Shown here piece by piece: positions 37,684 to 46,710 of a stretch of DNA of 64,000 nt (the first letter of the stretch is position 1; each line of letters starts with the position of its first letter). The position numbers and the translations under genes are program-made. The stretch is from Limisphaerales bacterium (GTDB lineage: Bacteria > Verrucomicrobiota > Verrucomicrobiia > Limisphaerales > AAA164-E04): the NCBI GenBank assembly GCA_024761205.1, contig JAMASS010000004.1, forward strand, positions 1 to 64,000, given 5' to 3'. Below the pieces are notes generated by a model. The model was given only the letters and a program-made list of their open reading frames with translations, made no database searches and had not been told where the DNA came from.

Positions 37684-37863
37684 AAAGACAACCCTTACTA
37701 TGAAAAGTTCGAGAAATTATCTAAAGCACTCGTGCACCCCATCCCTAACAAGAAGCATCGAATCCGGCGGTCATTAAACAGACACCAGCCACAATCTCGC
37801 ATGAACGACTTGTTCAAAGCCATGCCTGACAAAACTGTTACCTTCGAGGAATTGATTGCATGA
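37681..37863 (+). CDS. Small basic protein preceding the methyltransferase, function unknown
   Basis: This 60-residue ORF starts MKDNPYYEKFEKLSKALVHP, contains a basic middle (KKHRIRRSLNRH) and ends KTVTFEELIA. Its stop overlaps the methyltransferase start (ATGA), so the two are translationally coupled. I do not recognise the sequence and see no helix-turn-helix. It could be a small regulator or an antitoxin-like accessory of the RM cassette, or the truncated tail of a gene cut by the IS junction. Base composition is AT-rich like the next two genes. Confidence 0.5.
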   Translation: MKDNPYYEKFEKLSKALVHPIPNKKHRIRRSLNRHQPQSRMNDLFKAMPDKTVTFEELIA

Positions 37864-38696
37864 GCGCAGTAATGAAACAGATTGCTGAAGAAAAAACGGC
37901 AATCGTTTATGAAGGTGATTGCCTTAAAATTATTCCACAAAAGATACCTGCTAATACTGTCGATCTGATTGTTACCTCACCGCCATATGCAGACCAAAGA
38001 AAAGACAATTATGGTGGCGTGTGTGCAGATGAATACGTGGAGTGGATGTTGCCAAGAACCGAAGAATTGAAAAAGTGTTTGAAACCAACAGGGTCATTTG
38101 TGCTAAACATTAAGGAGCGAGCCATTAACGGCGAACGCCATCCGTATGTAATAGAACTGATACAGGGAATGAGAACTCAAGGCTGGCGCTGGGTTGAAGA
38201 GTATTGCTGGCATAAGAAAAACTGTTATCCAGGGAGGTGGCCTAATAGATTCAGGGATTCGTGGGAACGTCTACTACATTTCACAAAAGAAAAGAGATTC
38301 AAAATGAATCAGGATGCTGTGATGGTGCCAATGGGTGATTGGAAGGAAGCACGATTAAAGCATCTATCGAAAACAGATATGAAGCGCGATAATAGTGCTC
38401 ATGGTAACGGCTTTGGCAAACGTATCGCTAATTGGCAAGGCAGGAAACTTGCTTATCCTACAAATGTTCTTCATATGGCAACAGAGTGTAATAACTCTGG
38501 TCATCCAGCAGCATTCCCTGAAAAGCTGCCTAATTGGTTTATCCGTTTGTTTACCGATTCTGGCGACTTGGTATTAGACCCTTTTGCGGGGGGGGCAACA
38601 CTTATAGCCGCGAGGAAACTTGGCAGAGCATCGATTGGGATAGACTTGTCGAGCGAGTATTGCGACTTAATGCGGGAAAGGCTTGGTATCCGATGA
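37860..38696 (+). CDS. Type II DNA methyltransferase, beta class (N4-cytosine or N6-adenine)
   Basis: This 278-residue enzyme has the catalytic motif near the N-terminus (VDLIVTSPPYADQRKDNYGG, TSPPY at about residue 40) and the SAM-binding motif near the C-terminus (DSGDLVLDPFAGGATLIAAR). This order defines beta-class amino-methyltransferases. TSPPY is seen in both N4-cytosine and N6-adenine enzymes, so the target base is open. It is intact, of normal length, and clearly AT-richer than flanking genes. Its stop overlaps the endonuclease start (ATGA), giving a compact methylase-endonuclease operon. Confidence 0.93.
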   Translation: MSAVMKQIAEEKTAIVYEGDCLKIIPQKIPANTVDLIVTSPPYADQRKDNYGGVCADEYVEWMLPRTEELKKCLKPTGSFVLNIKERAINGERHPYVIELIQGMRTQGWRWVEEYCWHKKNCYPGRWPNRFRDSWERLLHFTKEKRFKMNQDAVMVPMGDWKEARLKHLSKTDMKRDNSAHGNGFGKRIANWQGRKLAYPTNVLHMATECNNSGHPAAFPEKLPNWFIRLFTDSGDLVLDPFAGGATLIAARKLGRASIGIDLSSEYCDLMRERLGIR

Positions 38697-39421
38697 ACCA
38701 ACCTGCTTGGTGGATACAGGCTGAAGCCGACCTGAACCAAAACGTAATCAAATTTGCTGATGAACTCAGGAAGAAGCTGGAAGAATTCGACCCTAAAGTA
38801 GTAATAAAGAGAAAGAATCCTTACCTGTTTTGCTTACGGGATACGAGTGGTGTTGAATCATTTTCGTCATCTATTCTTGAGGCTTTTCTATCATCCAGTG
38901 AAGAAACCATGTTTGGAAACTTGGCTGAAAAGTGCGCTGTTGCTATATGCAAAAATGCCAAAAATGGTATGAAGTCTACAGGCGAAGGAATTGATCTTGA
39001 GTATGCCAACGGGAATGTTAGAACTATTATCCGAGTAAAATCTGGGATGAACTGGGGCAATTCATCACAGCGTAAAAAGATGAAGGAATACTTCACCAAA
39101 GCCAAGCGTATTCTAGGGCAGGGAGCAAATGCTGATAATCATATTAAGTGCATTGAAGGCATATGCTATGGCCCTGCAAGTAAGAAAAACAAGGGAGACT
39201 TCCACACCTATATAGGCTCTGACTTTTGGGAAGAAATCATCGACTGGAACGGAACATATATGGCATTGCTGGATATATTTTCCAAACATGCAGCAAATGG
39301 ATTACAAGAAATTAAACAGGCTGCTAAAGATAAGATTACTAGATTTCTTATTGATAACGAGATTTCTTTGGGCAATAAGATTCATTGGGCCAACCTAGTC
39401 CGCTATGTAAATGGGAGATGA
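38693..39421 (+). CDS. Type II restriction endonuclease (PmeII/TdeIII-like)
   Basis: The protein, about 242 residues from the ATG at 38693, resembles PmeII/TdeIII-family endonucleases. KRKNPYLFCLRDT and ILEAFLSSSEETMFGNLAEK are N-terminal landmarks, and EGIDLEYANGNVRTIIRVKS followed by GMNWGNSSQ supplies the PD-(D/E)xK-like core (D in GIDLE, then R/E-V-K). The start overlaps the methyltransferase stop. I rejected the longer in-frame start at 38534 because it would overlap the methylase by 160 bases. Codon use is AT-rich, which suggests recent transfer. Recognition sequence unknown. After the stop there is only a truncated 8-codon ORF (ATG at 39424). Confidence 0.85.
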   Translation: MNQPAWWIQAEADLNQNVIKFADELRKKLEEFDPKVVIKRKNPYLFCLRDTSGVESFSSSILEAFLSSSEETMFGNLAEKCAVAICKNAKNGMKSTGEGIDLEYANGNVRTIIRVKSGMNWGNSSQRKKMKEYFTKAKRILGQGANADNHIKCIEGICYGPASKKNKGDFHTYIGSDFWEEIIDWNGTYMALLDIFSKHAANGLQEIKQAAKDKITRFLIDNEISLGNKIHWANLVRYVNGR

Positions 39422-39454
39422 CATGAGCCAAAAGCAACAAAAAACTTAAGGGTT

Positions 39455-39778
39455 GCCTATGTTTATGAATCGTGATTTTGGCTACATTGGGGATGTTGTG
39501 GAATTGACGATACGAGCGGTTGAAACGCTTGCAAGTCGGATGTACAACTGTGGCAGTGGCGTTTTCATTCAGCGAGGTTATCGAGATTTTGAATAAGGCA
39601 AGGTACGGAATATGCTGGCGAATATTTTGAGAATCCACATGACTTTTACCAACCTCATACGGAAGCGGATATGGAACGTGCGAACGCTGAATTGTCCTTC
39701 ACACTAGCCTATTCGCCGGAGAAGAGGATTCGTGAATATGTGGGACAGCATCCAAATGAATGTGTAGTTGATGGCTGA
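39455..39778 (+). pseudogene. NAD-dependent heptose/sugar epimerase (HldD-like), C-terminal fragment
   Basis: The text FGYIGDVVELTIRAVETLAS followed by RMYNCGSG and, in other frames, EVIEILNKARYG and ENPHDFYQPHTEADMERANA, then YSPEKRIREYVGQHP, matches the last third of ADP-glyceromanno-heptose-6-epimerase-like enzymes. The NAD-binding N-terminus and catalytic Y-x3-K are absent because the AT-rich RM island begins immediately upstream. At least one frameshift is also present. The stop overlaps the start of the AsmA-like gene by 8 bases, so the epimerase was probably upstream in the same operon. Confidence 0.75.
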
Positions 39779-42700
39779 TAAGTTAATCCACCAGCAGGAG
39801 AATCTGGAATTTGATAAGCTGCCTCTTTCGCGGGATCAGAGGCGAATGAGGCAGTTCATTGCCAGTGTGTTGTGCTTAGTAGGTCTGCTTTGCCTATGGA
39901 TCCACACCGAGTGGTTTGCGAAGGGCTATTTGTTGGAGAAATTGGCAAGGGAAAACGCGCTCACCATTTCGGCGGAAACGTTTCGCTTAAACTGGTTCAG
40001 TCGACTTGTGGGAGAGGACATCCAAGTGACTCCTTTGGGGGAGGAAACATTATTCAAATGTCAGCATCTGGAGGTAAGGTTTAGTCCTCTGGCTTGGTTG
40101 TTCGGCGATCAGAGCATCCGGGGGCTCCATGCTTCCGGGGCGGATGTTGCTGTTGTGGAGAGGGAGAATGGCTCAAGTAACTTGGCTCTTTTTTTCGCCA
40201 ATCTATCGACTCGACCGAGAAACCAAGGGAAGCCCTTGGCGGGCAGGCGGCTTGATGAAGTCCGGGTCGAGAACAGTCAACTGCGATTCGCCTGGGAACA
40301 TCGACCGGAGGCCGAGATTGTGTTTGAGGGGATCAACTTCTCGCTGAATGACTTGGCGCCCAATGTGGATACGGTGGCGGTATTGAGCACTGCGATTCAG
40401 GTAAAGACTGAGGACGGAGCGACATTGACTGCCGAGACTGCTGGCGAGGTATCGGTGAATTTGCAGCCGTCGTGTTGGCCCAACGTCGCTGAGGGGGCTT
40501 TTGAGTTCAACTTTCGGGAGGGTACTGATCATTTGGCCGGCTTGAATGATGCCGTTGGTATTCTCTCCGTGGCGATTTTGGCCCAGGAGGTCAAGGAGAG
40601 CGGATTCCGACTCCAGCGGGGTGCTGACAAACTGGGCGCCCTAATGGTCGCTGGGCCCTTCATCTCGGCGAAGAAAGAGGGGCAACTTCAGGTCCGCCTG
40701 GCGGAACTTGACCGTGATTTTGTCAGTTTGCTTGGAGCGCTTTTGGGTTTTGATTTAAGCGCGGGTCTTTTGGAAGGGCGAAGTACGCTTGATTGGTCTT
40801 TTGGAGGAGCGGTTGTTTCCGCCCGGGGACAATTCAAGGGACAGCGAGTGGCGCTTCGTGAAGGGGGGGTGAGCACCCCGGAGTCGGATGTCAATTGCGA
40901 ATACGCCTTCCAGTATAATCAGAACGATATGTTGGTTTTGTTGCAGAAGTGTCGGTTTGATGCGACTAGCGGCGGCGACCGCTGGCTCGATGGTTATCTG
41001 GACTCTCCGGTGGTGATTCGTTGGGGCAATGTGTATCAGGGGATCAGAGAGTCCAATTTCAAACTGCAACTCTCGAACGTCAATCTGCGCGATTGGAGTC
41101 ATGTCGTCTCTGACAAGGTTCTGAACGGTCGCTTGTTTTTTGATGTCACGGCATCGATCCGGCGAGATGGACAGATTATTGAGGCTGAGGCTACGGGCCG
41201 GTTGGAGGGGTTCACCGTGCCTGGTTCTGGGGATGAGCGAAGTGAGACGGATCTGGATTTTCGTGCGGTTTTGAGGCTTGAGGAATTGAAACGGCTCAAC
41301 GTGGGGAACCTCGAGTTTGATTGGACCCAAGGGGATGTGGAGTTGTTACGGGGTAATGGGGCACTCTCGTATCAGTTTTTTGATCAGATACACAATATTC
41401 AGTTGTCCACCCGAGGACAGATTCCTTGGTTTGTGGAGCATGCGGCATTGCCGGGACTTAATGTGTCGGCGGGTGACTTCGATGTCTCGGGATATATCCG
41501 ATCCAAGAATCAGGACAGTAATCTGGTGTTGGCGGTCTCGTTGGTAGATCTTGTTGGTGACTATCGCGGCTTGGAGATCAATGATTACCGGTTTGACCTG
41601 AATGCGGATGCCGTGATTGGCCGGGGGCGAGTTCTGGTCAACAACCTGAGTGTGGATGCCAAACGGAGTCACTCATCGGGCGGGGTGATAGGGATCAATG
41701 GGCAGTTCGACTTTGAATCGTTGATTGGTGAGATGCGATTTCAAACTGTCGGGGTGAACAAACACTTGGTGATGCCTTTAGTGGGTTCTCTATTGAGGGA
41801 GGAGGTTTTGGATCAGGCCGAGTTTGAAATCAAAGGACAGGCGGACCTGAACCTGAATGGTGAGAGTCAGTTGAACGGAAGCATCGGAGTTCAGGGGTTG
41901 AAATATGTCGATGAGAGGGAGGGGGAATCGCTGCTGGATATCGCCTTGACTGTGGATTCTCGGTTTGATCAAACGGCATTCTGGGTAGAGGAGGCAAAGT
42001 TGATTTTATCGCCAACAGATTTGGCTGTGAATGAGGTCCAAATTAGTGGGCAGATTCCTCTGCAGGCGGCGGCGGATTCAAGTGGTTTGTTGAGTTTGCG
42101 GGCTCGGTCCTTGGATCTTACAGATTATTGGGCCGTCCTAGATCATCCCGCTAGGGGGGAAACTACGAGGTCGGATGGTCGTGATGGCCTCACGCGTGGG
42201 CTTTTGGGCAGTTTGGAGGGTGAATTGGGACTCGGACCTCTCGGATTGACGTTGGATATTGGGGAGTTGTTCCTAAACGACATTGCGGCTTCCAATTTCG
42301 TGGTTCAGGGAACGGTCGGCAAGGACCTTCTGTTGCTAGATCAGTTTGATGTTCATCTCAATGGGAGTGTTAGTGGACGAGTGGCGGTCAAGAATAATGA
42401 TTCGGCCATGGATCTCTCTGTGGCCGCGTCTGCTAAGCAAGTGCCGATTGGTCCGTTGTATCGGAGTTTCAAGAGTTCCGACTCCGAGCTGATCGACGGA
42501 TCTGTCGATGTTGAGTTGACGCTTGATGGTCAGGTTCCGTTGGCAGGGAGTGGGGGAGGCGTTTCTTTGACTGGGAATGTGGCGGTCAATTGGATGGATC
42601 CCGTCGTGGAACCCTTAAACATGGAAGAAGCACCTTGGCTGGCTTCGATTGTCCGGGCCATTAATCTCCAATCGTCGTCTCCCCTAAGGGTGAATCGAAT

Positions 42701-43061
42701 TAGCGGATCTGCGAGGATCGTCGATGATTTAGCGACCGTTGAGAGCCTTGAGCTTGAGGCTAATCTGCTTCAACTGACGTCTACGGGTCAGTTTAAGGTT
42801 TTGCCGAATATAGGCGACAGCCCGGTCCATTTGCCGGTTGCAGTATTGATGGATCCTGTTTTGGCTGAAAAGGTCCATTTACCGTTCAATGGAGAACCGA
42901 ATGCGGACGGGTTGAGTTTGGTGCCAGGCTTCCTGTCAATTTCCGGGGAGTTGGCGGGTCTTGAGTTGAAAGTCGACCGATCCGCCTTGGCGAGAGTGTT
43001 GGCAAAGAACGGAGACAATGGTTCTTCTTCTGAAGAAAGTGCTGCCTCCGGGCAAAAATAG
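39771..43061 (+). CDS. AsmA/DUF748-like inner-membrane-anchored envelope protein
   Basis: This 1096-residue protein has one transmembrane helix near residues 27-45 (FIASVLCLVGLLCLWIH), and the rest is predicted periplasmic. The region after the helix (ENALTISAETFRLNWFSRLV) and the many short beta-rich repeats with alternating hydrophobics are typical of AsmA-like proteins, some of which move lipids between membranes. The C-terminal part (IVRAINLQSSSPLRVNRISG, VESLELEANLLQLTSTGQFK) matches AsmA_2-type C-termini. The start is ATG at 39771; a TTG 3 bases upstream is possible. It is intact and marks the start of the well-preserved half. The exact function is unproven. Confidence 0.75.
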   Translation: MADKLIHQQENLEFDKLPLSRDQRRMRQFIASVLCLVGLLCLWIHTEWFAKGYLLEKLARENALTISAETFRLNWFSRLVGEDIQVTPLGEETLFKCQHLEVRFSPLAWLFGDQSIRGLHASGADVAVVERENGSSNLALFFANLSTRPRNQGKPLAGRRLDEVRVENSQLRFAWEHRPEAEIVFEGINFSLNDLAPNVDTVAVLSTAIQVKTEDGATLTAETAGEVSVNLQPSCWPNVAEGAFEFNFREGTDHLAGLNDAVGILSVAILAQEVKESGFRLQRGADKLGALMVAGPFISAKKEGQLQVRLAELDRDFVSLLGALLGFDLSAGLLEGRSTLDWSFGGAVVSARGQFKGQRVALREGGVSTPESDVNCEYAFQYNQNDMLVLLQKCRFDATSGGDRWLDGYLDSPVVIRWGNVYQGIRESNFKLQLSNVNLRDWSHVVSDKVLNGRLFFDVTASIRRDGQIIEAEATGRLEGFTVPGSGDERSETDLDFRAVLRLEELKRLNVGNLEFDWTQGDVELLRGNGALSYQFFDQIHNIQLSTRGQIPWFVEHAALPGLNVSAGDFDVSGYIRSKNQDSNLVLAVSLVDLVGDYRGLEINDYRFDLNADAVIGRGRVLVNNLSVDAKRSHSSGGVIGINGQFDFESLIGEMRFQTVGVNKHLVMPLVGSLLREEVLDQAEFEIKGQADLNLNGESQLNGSIGVQGLKYVDEREGESLLDIALTVDSRFDQTAFWVEEAKLILSPTDLAVNEVQISGQIPLQAAADSSGLLSLRARSLDLTDYWAVLDHPARGETTRSDGRDGLTRGLLGSLEGELGLGPLGLTLDIGELFLNDIAASNFVVQGTVGKDLLLLDQFDVHLNGSVSGRVAVKNNDSAMDLSVAASAKQVPIGPLYRSFKSSDSELIDGSVDVELTLDGQVPLAGSGGGVSLTGNVAVNWMDPVVEPLNMEEAPWLASIVRAINLQSSSPLRVNRISGSARIVDDLATVESLELEANLLQLTSTGQFKVLPNIGDSPVHLPVAVLMDPVLAEKVHLPFNGEPNADGLSLVPGFLSISGELAGLELKVDRSALARVLAKNGDNGSSSEESAASGQK

Positions 43062-43169
43062 GGAGATGTTAAACTTTTGGCTCGGGAATGGACCGGAGTT
43101 GAAACACCGCCCGCCCGGTGATGTCTGGAGTGGATTTTCCATGAAATCTCAGCAGAAAACGATTATTGA

Positions 43170-44540
43170 ATGAAGGAGGTCTTAGCCTATTTGAAGTGTC
43201 ATTGTGCGCGTTTTTTGGAGGAACTCTGCGAGTTTGTCGCCATTCCCAGCGTTTCCGCTCAACCCCAACATCGCGCCGATTTAAAGCGAGCTTCGGATTG
43301 GTTGGTGCAGCATTGTCGAGGCATAGGGCTCAAGGTAAAACGCCATCCAACCCCAGGGAATCCCGTGGTGACCGCGACGACCCGAAAGGGCCGTGGCGGG
43401 GATCGACCCCATTATCTGGTTTACGGACATTACGATGTGCAGCCAGCGGACCCGTTTGAACTCTGGAAGACGCCACCCTTCGAGCCTGTGGTCGTGGGCG
43501 ACTCTCTCTTCGGCCGTGGGGCCAGCGACAACAAGGGGCAACATTTCGCGCATTTGAAAGCTGTTGAAGCTTATTTGGCCACGGGGACACCGCTGCCCTG
43601 TGATGTCACATTCTTATTGGAGGGTGAGGAGGAAGTGGGTAGCGAACACTTGGTCCCCTTTCTTCGGTCGGAACGGGAGGACCTGGCGGTGGATGGAGTC
43701 GTGATCTCGGATAATGGAATGCCGAGTCTTAAGCATCCAGCGCTGACCTATGGCTTGCGAGGGGTGGTCGCCTTTGAGGTGCACTTGACCGGGCCGAATC
43801 GGGATCTGCACTCCGGGATCTATGGCGGTGCTGTGGACAATCCGGCGATGGTTTTGAGCCAGCTTCTCGGATCGCTCAGGCGTGCTGACGGAACCATCGC
43901 TGTTCCTGGTTTTTATGACGGGGTTGAACCTCTAGCGAAATTCGAACGGCAGCAGATGGCGCGTTATCCGGAGTCCGATGCTTCGCTGAGACGGCAGCTC
44001 GGTGTCCGTGAACTCTTTGGTGAGAGGGGATTTAGCAGTGTGGAACGGAGAGCCGCGCGGCCGACACTGGAGATCAACGGTTTGACGAGTGGCTACCAGG
44101 GGGAGGGCAGCAAGACGATCGTACCCGGGCAGGCCAGTGTCAAGGTGACGTGCCGCTTGGTGCCGCATCAGAAGCCAAAACATGTATTACGGGTGATCAA
44201 ACAGCATCTTCAAGCGAAGTGCCCAAAGTCGGTTAAGATGGTTTTCGAACCCGGGCATGCCGGTGAGTCCTATATGACCAGTCCGGAAGGCCCCCAAGCT
44301 GGTGCAGCGTTGCGAGCGTTGGAGCAGGCTTTTGGCCGAAAGCCGATCTTGATGCGTGAGGGGGGGGCGATTCCGATTGTCACTGAGTTTAAGCAGATTT
44401 TGAAAGTGAACACCTTACTTCTGGGTTTGGGGTTGCCAGACGACAATGTACACTCACCCAATGAAAAGGTGAGCCTGACCGCGCTGCAAAAGGGGATGGC
44501 GATGGGTGCCTATCTTTGGCGGGAGCTGGGCGCCTTGTGA
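43170..44540 (+). CDS. M20-family dipeptidase/metallopeptidase
   Basis: This 456-residue M20 peptidase has the first metal motif YLVYGHYDVQPADPFELWKT (His, Asp), the bridging region GRGASDNKGQHFAHLKAVEA, the catalytic EGEEEVGSEHL, and a late metal ligand in DDNVHSPNEKV. The dimerisation/lid domain is present (about 190-350, ALTYGLRGVVAFEVHLTGPN). It should cleave dipeptides or small peptides in the cytosol. A strong Shine-Dalgarno-like AAGGAGGT lies inside codons 2-4, so a TTG start about 20 bases downstream is possible, but the ATG gives the better family N-terminus. Confidence 0.92.
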   Translation: MKEVLAYLKCHCARFLEELCEFVAIPSVSAQPQHRADLKRASDWLVQHCRGIGLKVKRHPTPGNPVVTATTRKGRGGDRPHYLVYGHYDVQPADPFELWKTPPFEPVVVGDSLFGRGASDNKGQHFAHLKAVEAYLATGTPLPCDVTFLLEGEEEVGSEHLVPFLRSEREDLAVDGVVISDNGMPSLKHPALTYGLRGVVAFEVHLTGPNRDLHSGIYGGAVDNPAMVLSQLLGSLRRADGTIAVPGFYDGVEPLAKFERQQMARYPESDASLRRQLGVRELFGERGFSSVERRAARPTLEINGLTSGYQGEGSKTIVPGQASVKVTCRLVPHQKPKHVLRVIKQHLQAKCPKSVKMVFEPGHAGESYMTSPEGPQAGAALRALEQAFGRKPILMREGGAIPIVTEFKQILKVNTLLLGLGLPDDNVHSPNEKVSLTALQKGMAMGAYLWRELGAL

Positions 44541-44649
44541 GTCGGATTCGGTTTTGACGAGTGCGCCTTCCGGTCTTTGAAGTGAGTGTTAGGCAGCGCT
44601 TCTTCGTTCTTGTCTTTACTCGTCGCTCGCCCGCAGTCTAGATTGCGGC

Positions 44650-45384
44650 ATGGCTTCGGGCCTCCTCGTCAGAGAGATCTACTCAAGCATCCAAGGCGAA
44701 AGTACCTGGGCAGGGTGGCCGTGCATTTTTGTTCGCTTAACCGGATGTGATTTGCGGTGCTCTTACTGTGACTCGGTCTATGCCTTTAGCGGCGGGGAGT
44801 GTTTGACGGTGGAGGCGGTGCTGCGGGAAGTGGATCGGCTGGCGAACTCTTATTCTGAATCTGATCGTTCACCGCGATTGCCCTTAGTCGAGATCACCGG
44901 CGGGGAACCCTTATTGCAAACGCAAGTCAATCCTTTGATGGAACGATTATGTGATTCTGAATTTACGGTGTTGCTGGAGACTAGCGGTGCGCACGAGATT
45001 CGGCACGTTGATTCCCGGGTTCATCGAATCGTGGACCTCAAATGTCCCAGCAGTGGGGAGTCGGATCGTGTGCTTTTGGAAAACATCGATTCGCTTCGGC
45101 CAACGGATGAGGTGAAGTTTGTTATCGGCACCCAACAGGACTACGAGTGGGCTAGGGAAATGGAGCAACGGCATCAGCTGACGTCGATTTGTCCGGTTCT
45201 GTTTTCAAGTGTGGCGCCCCTGACGCCGGAGCAGACGAGTCCTGTTTTGAATGCAGTGCTGCCAGATCATCTCTCGATTTCTCGTCGGGAGTTGGTGGAG
45301 AATATTCTCCGGGACAAGCTTTTGGTCCGTTTCCAACTGCAGATGCACAAGTTCATTTGGCCTCCTGATCAGGTGGGGGTGTAA
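44650..45384 (+). CDS. queE: 7-carboxy-7-deazaguanine synthase
   Basis: This 244-residue radical-SAM enzyme opens with VREIYSSIQGESTWAGWPCI and has the cluster motif C-x3-C-x2-C as GCDLRCSYCDS. ITGGEPLLQ and LETSGAHEIRHVD are further QueE features. It converts 6-carboxy-tetrahydropterin to 7-carboxy-7-deazaguanine in queuosine biosynthesis. queA lies in the same window at 55070 on the other strand, so the pathway is probably retained. The stop is 4 bases before the aminotransferase start, making it the first gene of a tight operon. Confidence 0.94.
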   Translation: MASGLLVREIYSSIQGESTWAGWPCIFVRLTGCDLRCSYCDSVYAFSGGECLTVEAVLREVDRLANSYSESDRSPRLPLVEITGGEPLLQTQVNPLMERLCDSEFTVLLETSGAHEIRHVDSRVHRIVDLKCPSSGESDRVLLENIDSLRPTDEVKFVIGTQQDYEWAREMEQRHQLTSICPVLFSSVAPLTPEQTSPVLNAVLPDHLSISRRELVENILRDKLLVRFQLQMHKFIWPPDQVGV

Positions 45385-45387
45385 GAC

Positions 45388-46710
45388 ATGATTCGCTCAC
45401 GACGCCAGGAGACACTGGGGTTGCTTCGGGAGTATGAGTCCCAGAACATTACCTATCTCCCGGAAGACAGTGCTTGGCCGATCGTTTGGGAGCGCGCTAA
45501 AGGGATGCGAATCTGGGACTGCGATGGAAAGGAGTATTTAGACTTTTCATCGGCTTTTGGCGTAGCCGCTGCGGGCCACGCCCCCCCCGCAGTCATCCGG
45601 GCAGGCAAGGCTCAGATGGCGAGGCTCCCTCATGCTATGGGAGATGTGCACCCTCATCCCGGTAAGGCTCATTTGGCGAAGCGATTGAGTGAGCTGACCT
45701 TTGGGCGATGGAGTCGTTCTCAAAATTTTCAGAGCCCTTACCGAGCAAAGGTCGTCTTCTGCAATTCTGGGTTTGAAGCTGTCGAGGTGGCGTTGAAGAG
45801 CGTTTGCCAATTGTCGGGGCGGGATCGAATCGTCTCTTTTAAGGGTGGATATCATGGATTGGGCTACGGGGCATTGGTGGCTACAGATCGGGAATATTTT
45901 CGGGGACGGTTTGGCAGGCAAGTGGGAGGGTTCGCTGATTCGGTCCGGTTTCCTTTCGTTAGGGCAAATCTCGAACGGTTAAGGGGCGAACTGATCGCGG
46001 CGCTTGAGTCGCGGCGTGTGGGCGGGGTGCTGGTCGAGCCAATTCAAGGGCGGGGTGGCATTAATGTCCCGCCGCCGGGGTTTCTCACATTGTTGCGTGA
46101 ACTCTGTGATCAATATGAGGCGTTTCTGATCCTCGACGAAATCTATACGGGATTTGGGCGGACAGGCACTTGGTTCGCCTGCGAGGATGAAGGTGTTGTG
46201 CCCGATTTTGTGTGTGTGGGTAAGGCTCTTGCGGGTGGGTTCCCGATGGCCGCATGTGTTGGGCGCAGTGATCTCATGGATAGCGCCTGGCCTCCAAGTA
46301 CGGGCGAGGCTATTCATACCAGCACCTATTTGGGACATCCGGTCGGTTGCGCCATGGCTCTGGCTCAATTGGAGTTGATCGAGCGACGGGGGCTCGTGGA
46401 ACGTAGTGCTCGCATGGGCACCTATTTTGTGACGGCGTTGCAGAGAACTTTTCGTGATGCCGGAGGATGTGTTCGGGTCCGCGGTAGGGGGCTGATGATC
46501 GGCGTGGATTTCCGTAATCCGGAGGGAGGTCCCGATAGGCGACTATCCCTGGCGTTGATTGAGGCGTTGTTGGGGCGTGGGTACATTTTGCTGCCTGACG
46601 GCGAATTCGGCAATGTAATGGGCATCACACCGCCGCTCATTGTGACTCAGAAGCAGATAGATGATTTTGTGCGGTGCCTCGGTCATCTGTATTTGGCGTT
46701 GAGAACATGA
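45388..46710 (+). CDS. Class III aminotransferase (PLP-dependent)
   Basis: This 440-residue fold-type I PLP enzyme shows the N-terminal WDCDGKEYLDFSSAFGVAAA, the phosphate-binding NSGFEAVEVALK, SFKGGYHGLG, the FLILDEIYTGFGRTG cofactor-ring aspartate motif, and the Schiff-base lysine in CVGKALAGGFPMAA. Substrate specificity (ornithine, 4-aminobutyrate, acetylornithine or other omega-amino acid) cannot be read. It sits between queE (4-base gap) and rsmA (ATGA overlap), so it is co-expressed with housekeeping genes, which does not point to a pathway. Confidence 0.9.
   Translation: MIRSRRQETLGLLREYESQNITYLPEDSAWPIVWERAKGMRIWDCDGKEYLDFSSAFGVAAAGHAPPAVIRAGKAQMARLPHAMGDVHPHPGKAHLAKRLSELTFGRWSRSQNFQSPYRAKVVFCNSGFEAVEVALKSVCQLSGRDRIVSFKGGYHGLGYGALVATDREYFRGRFGRQVGGFADSVRFPFVRANLERLRGELIAALESRRVGGVLVEPIQGRGGINVPPPGFLTLLRELCDQYEAFLILDEIYTGFGRTGTWFACEDEGVVPDFVCVGKALAGGFPMAACVGRSDLMDSAWPPSTGEAIHTSTYLGHPVGCAMALAQLELIERRGLVERSARMGTYFVTALQRTFRDAGGCVRVRGRGLMIGVDFRNPEGGPDRRLSLALIEALLGRGYILLPDGEFGNVMGITPPLIVTQKQIDDFVRCLGHLYLALRT

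Noticed and set aside
38534-38692. Longer start for the restriction endonuclease
   Set aside because: It would overlap the methyltransferase by about 160 bases; the ATGA-coupled ATG at 38693 gives the family-like N-terminus.
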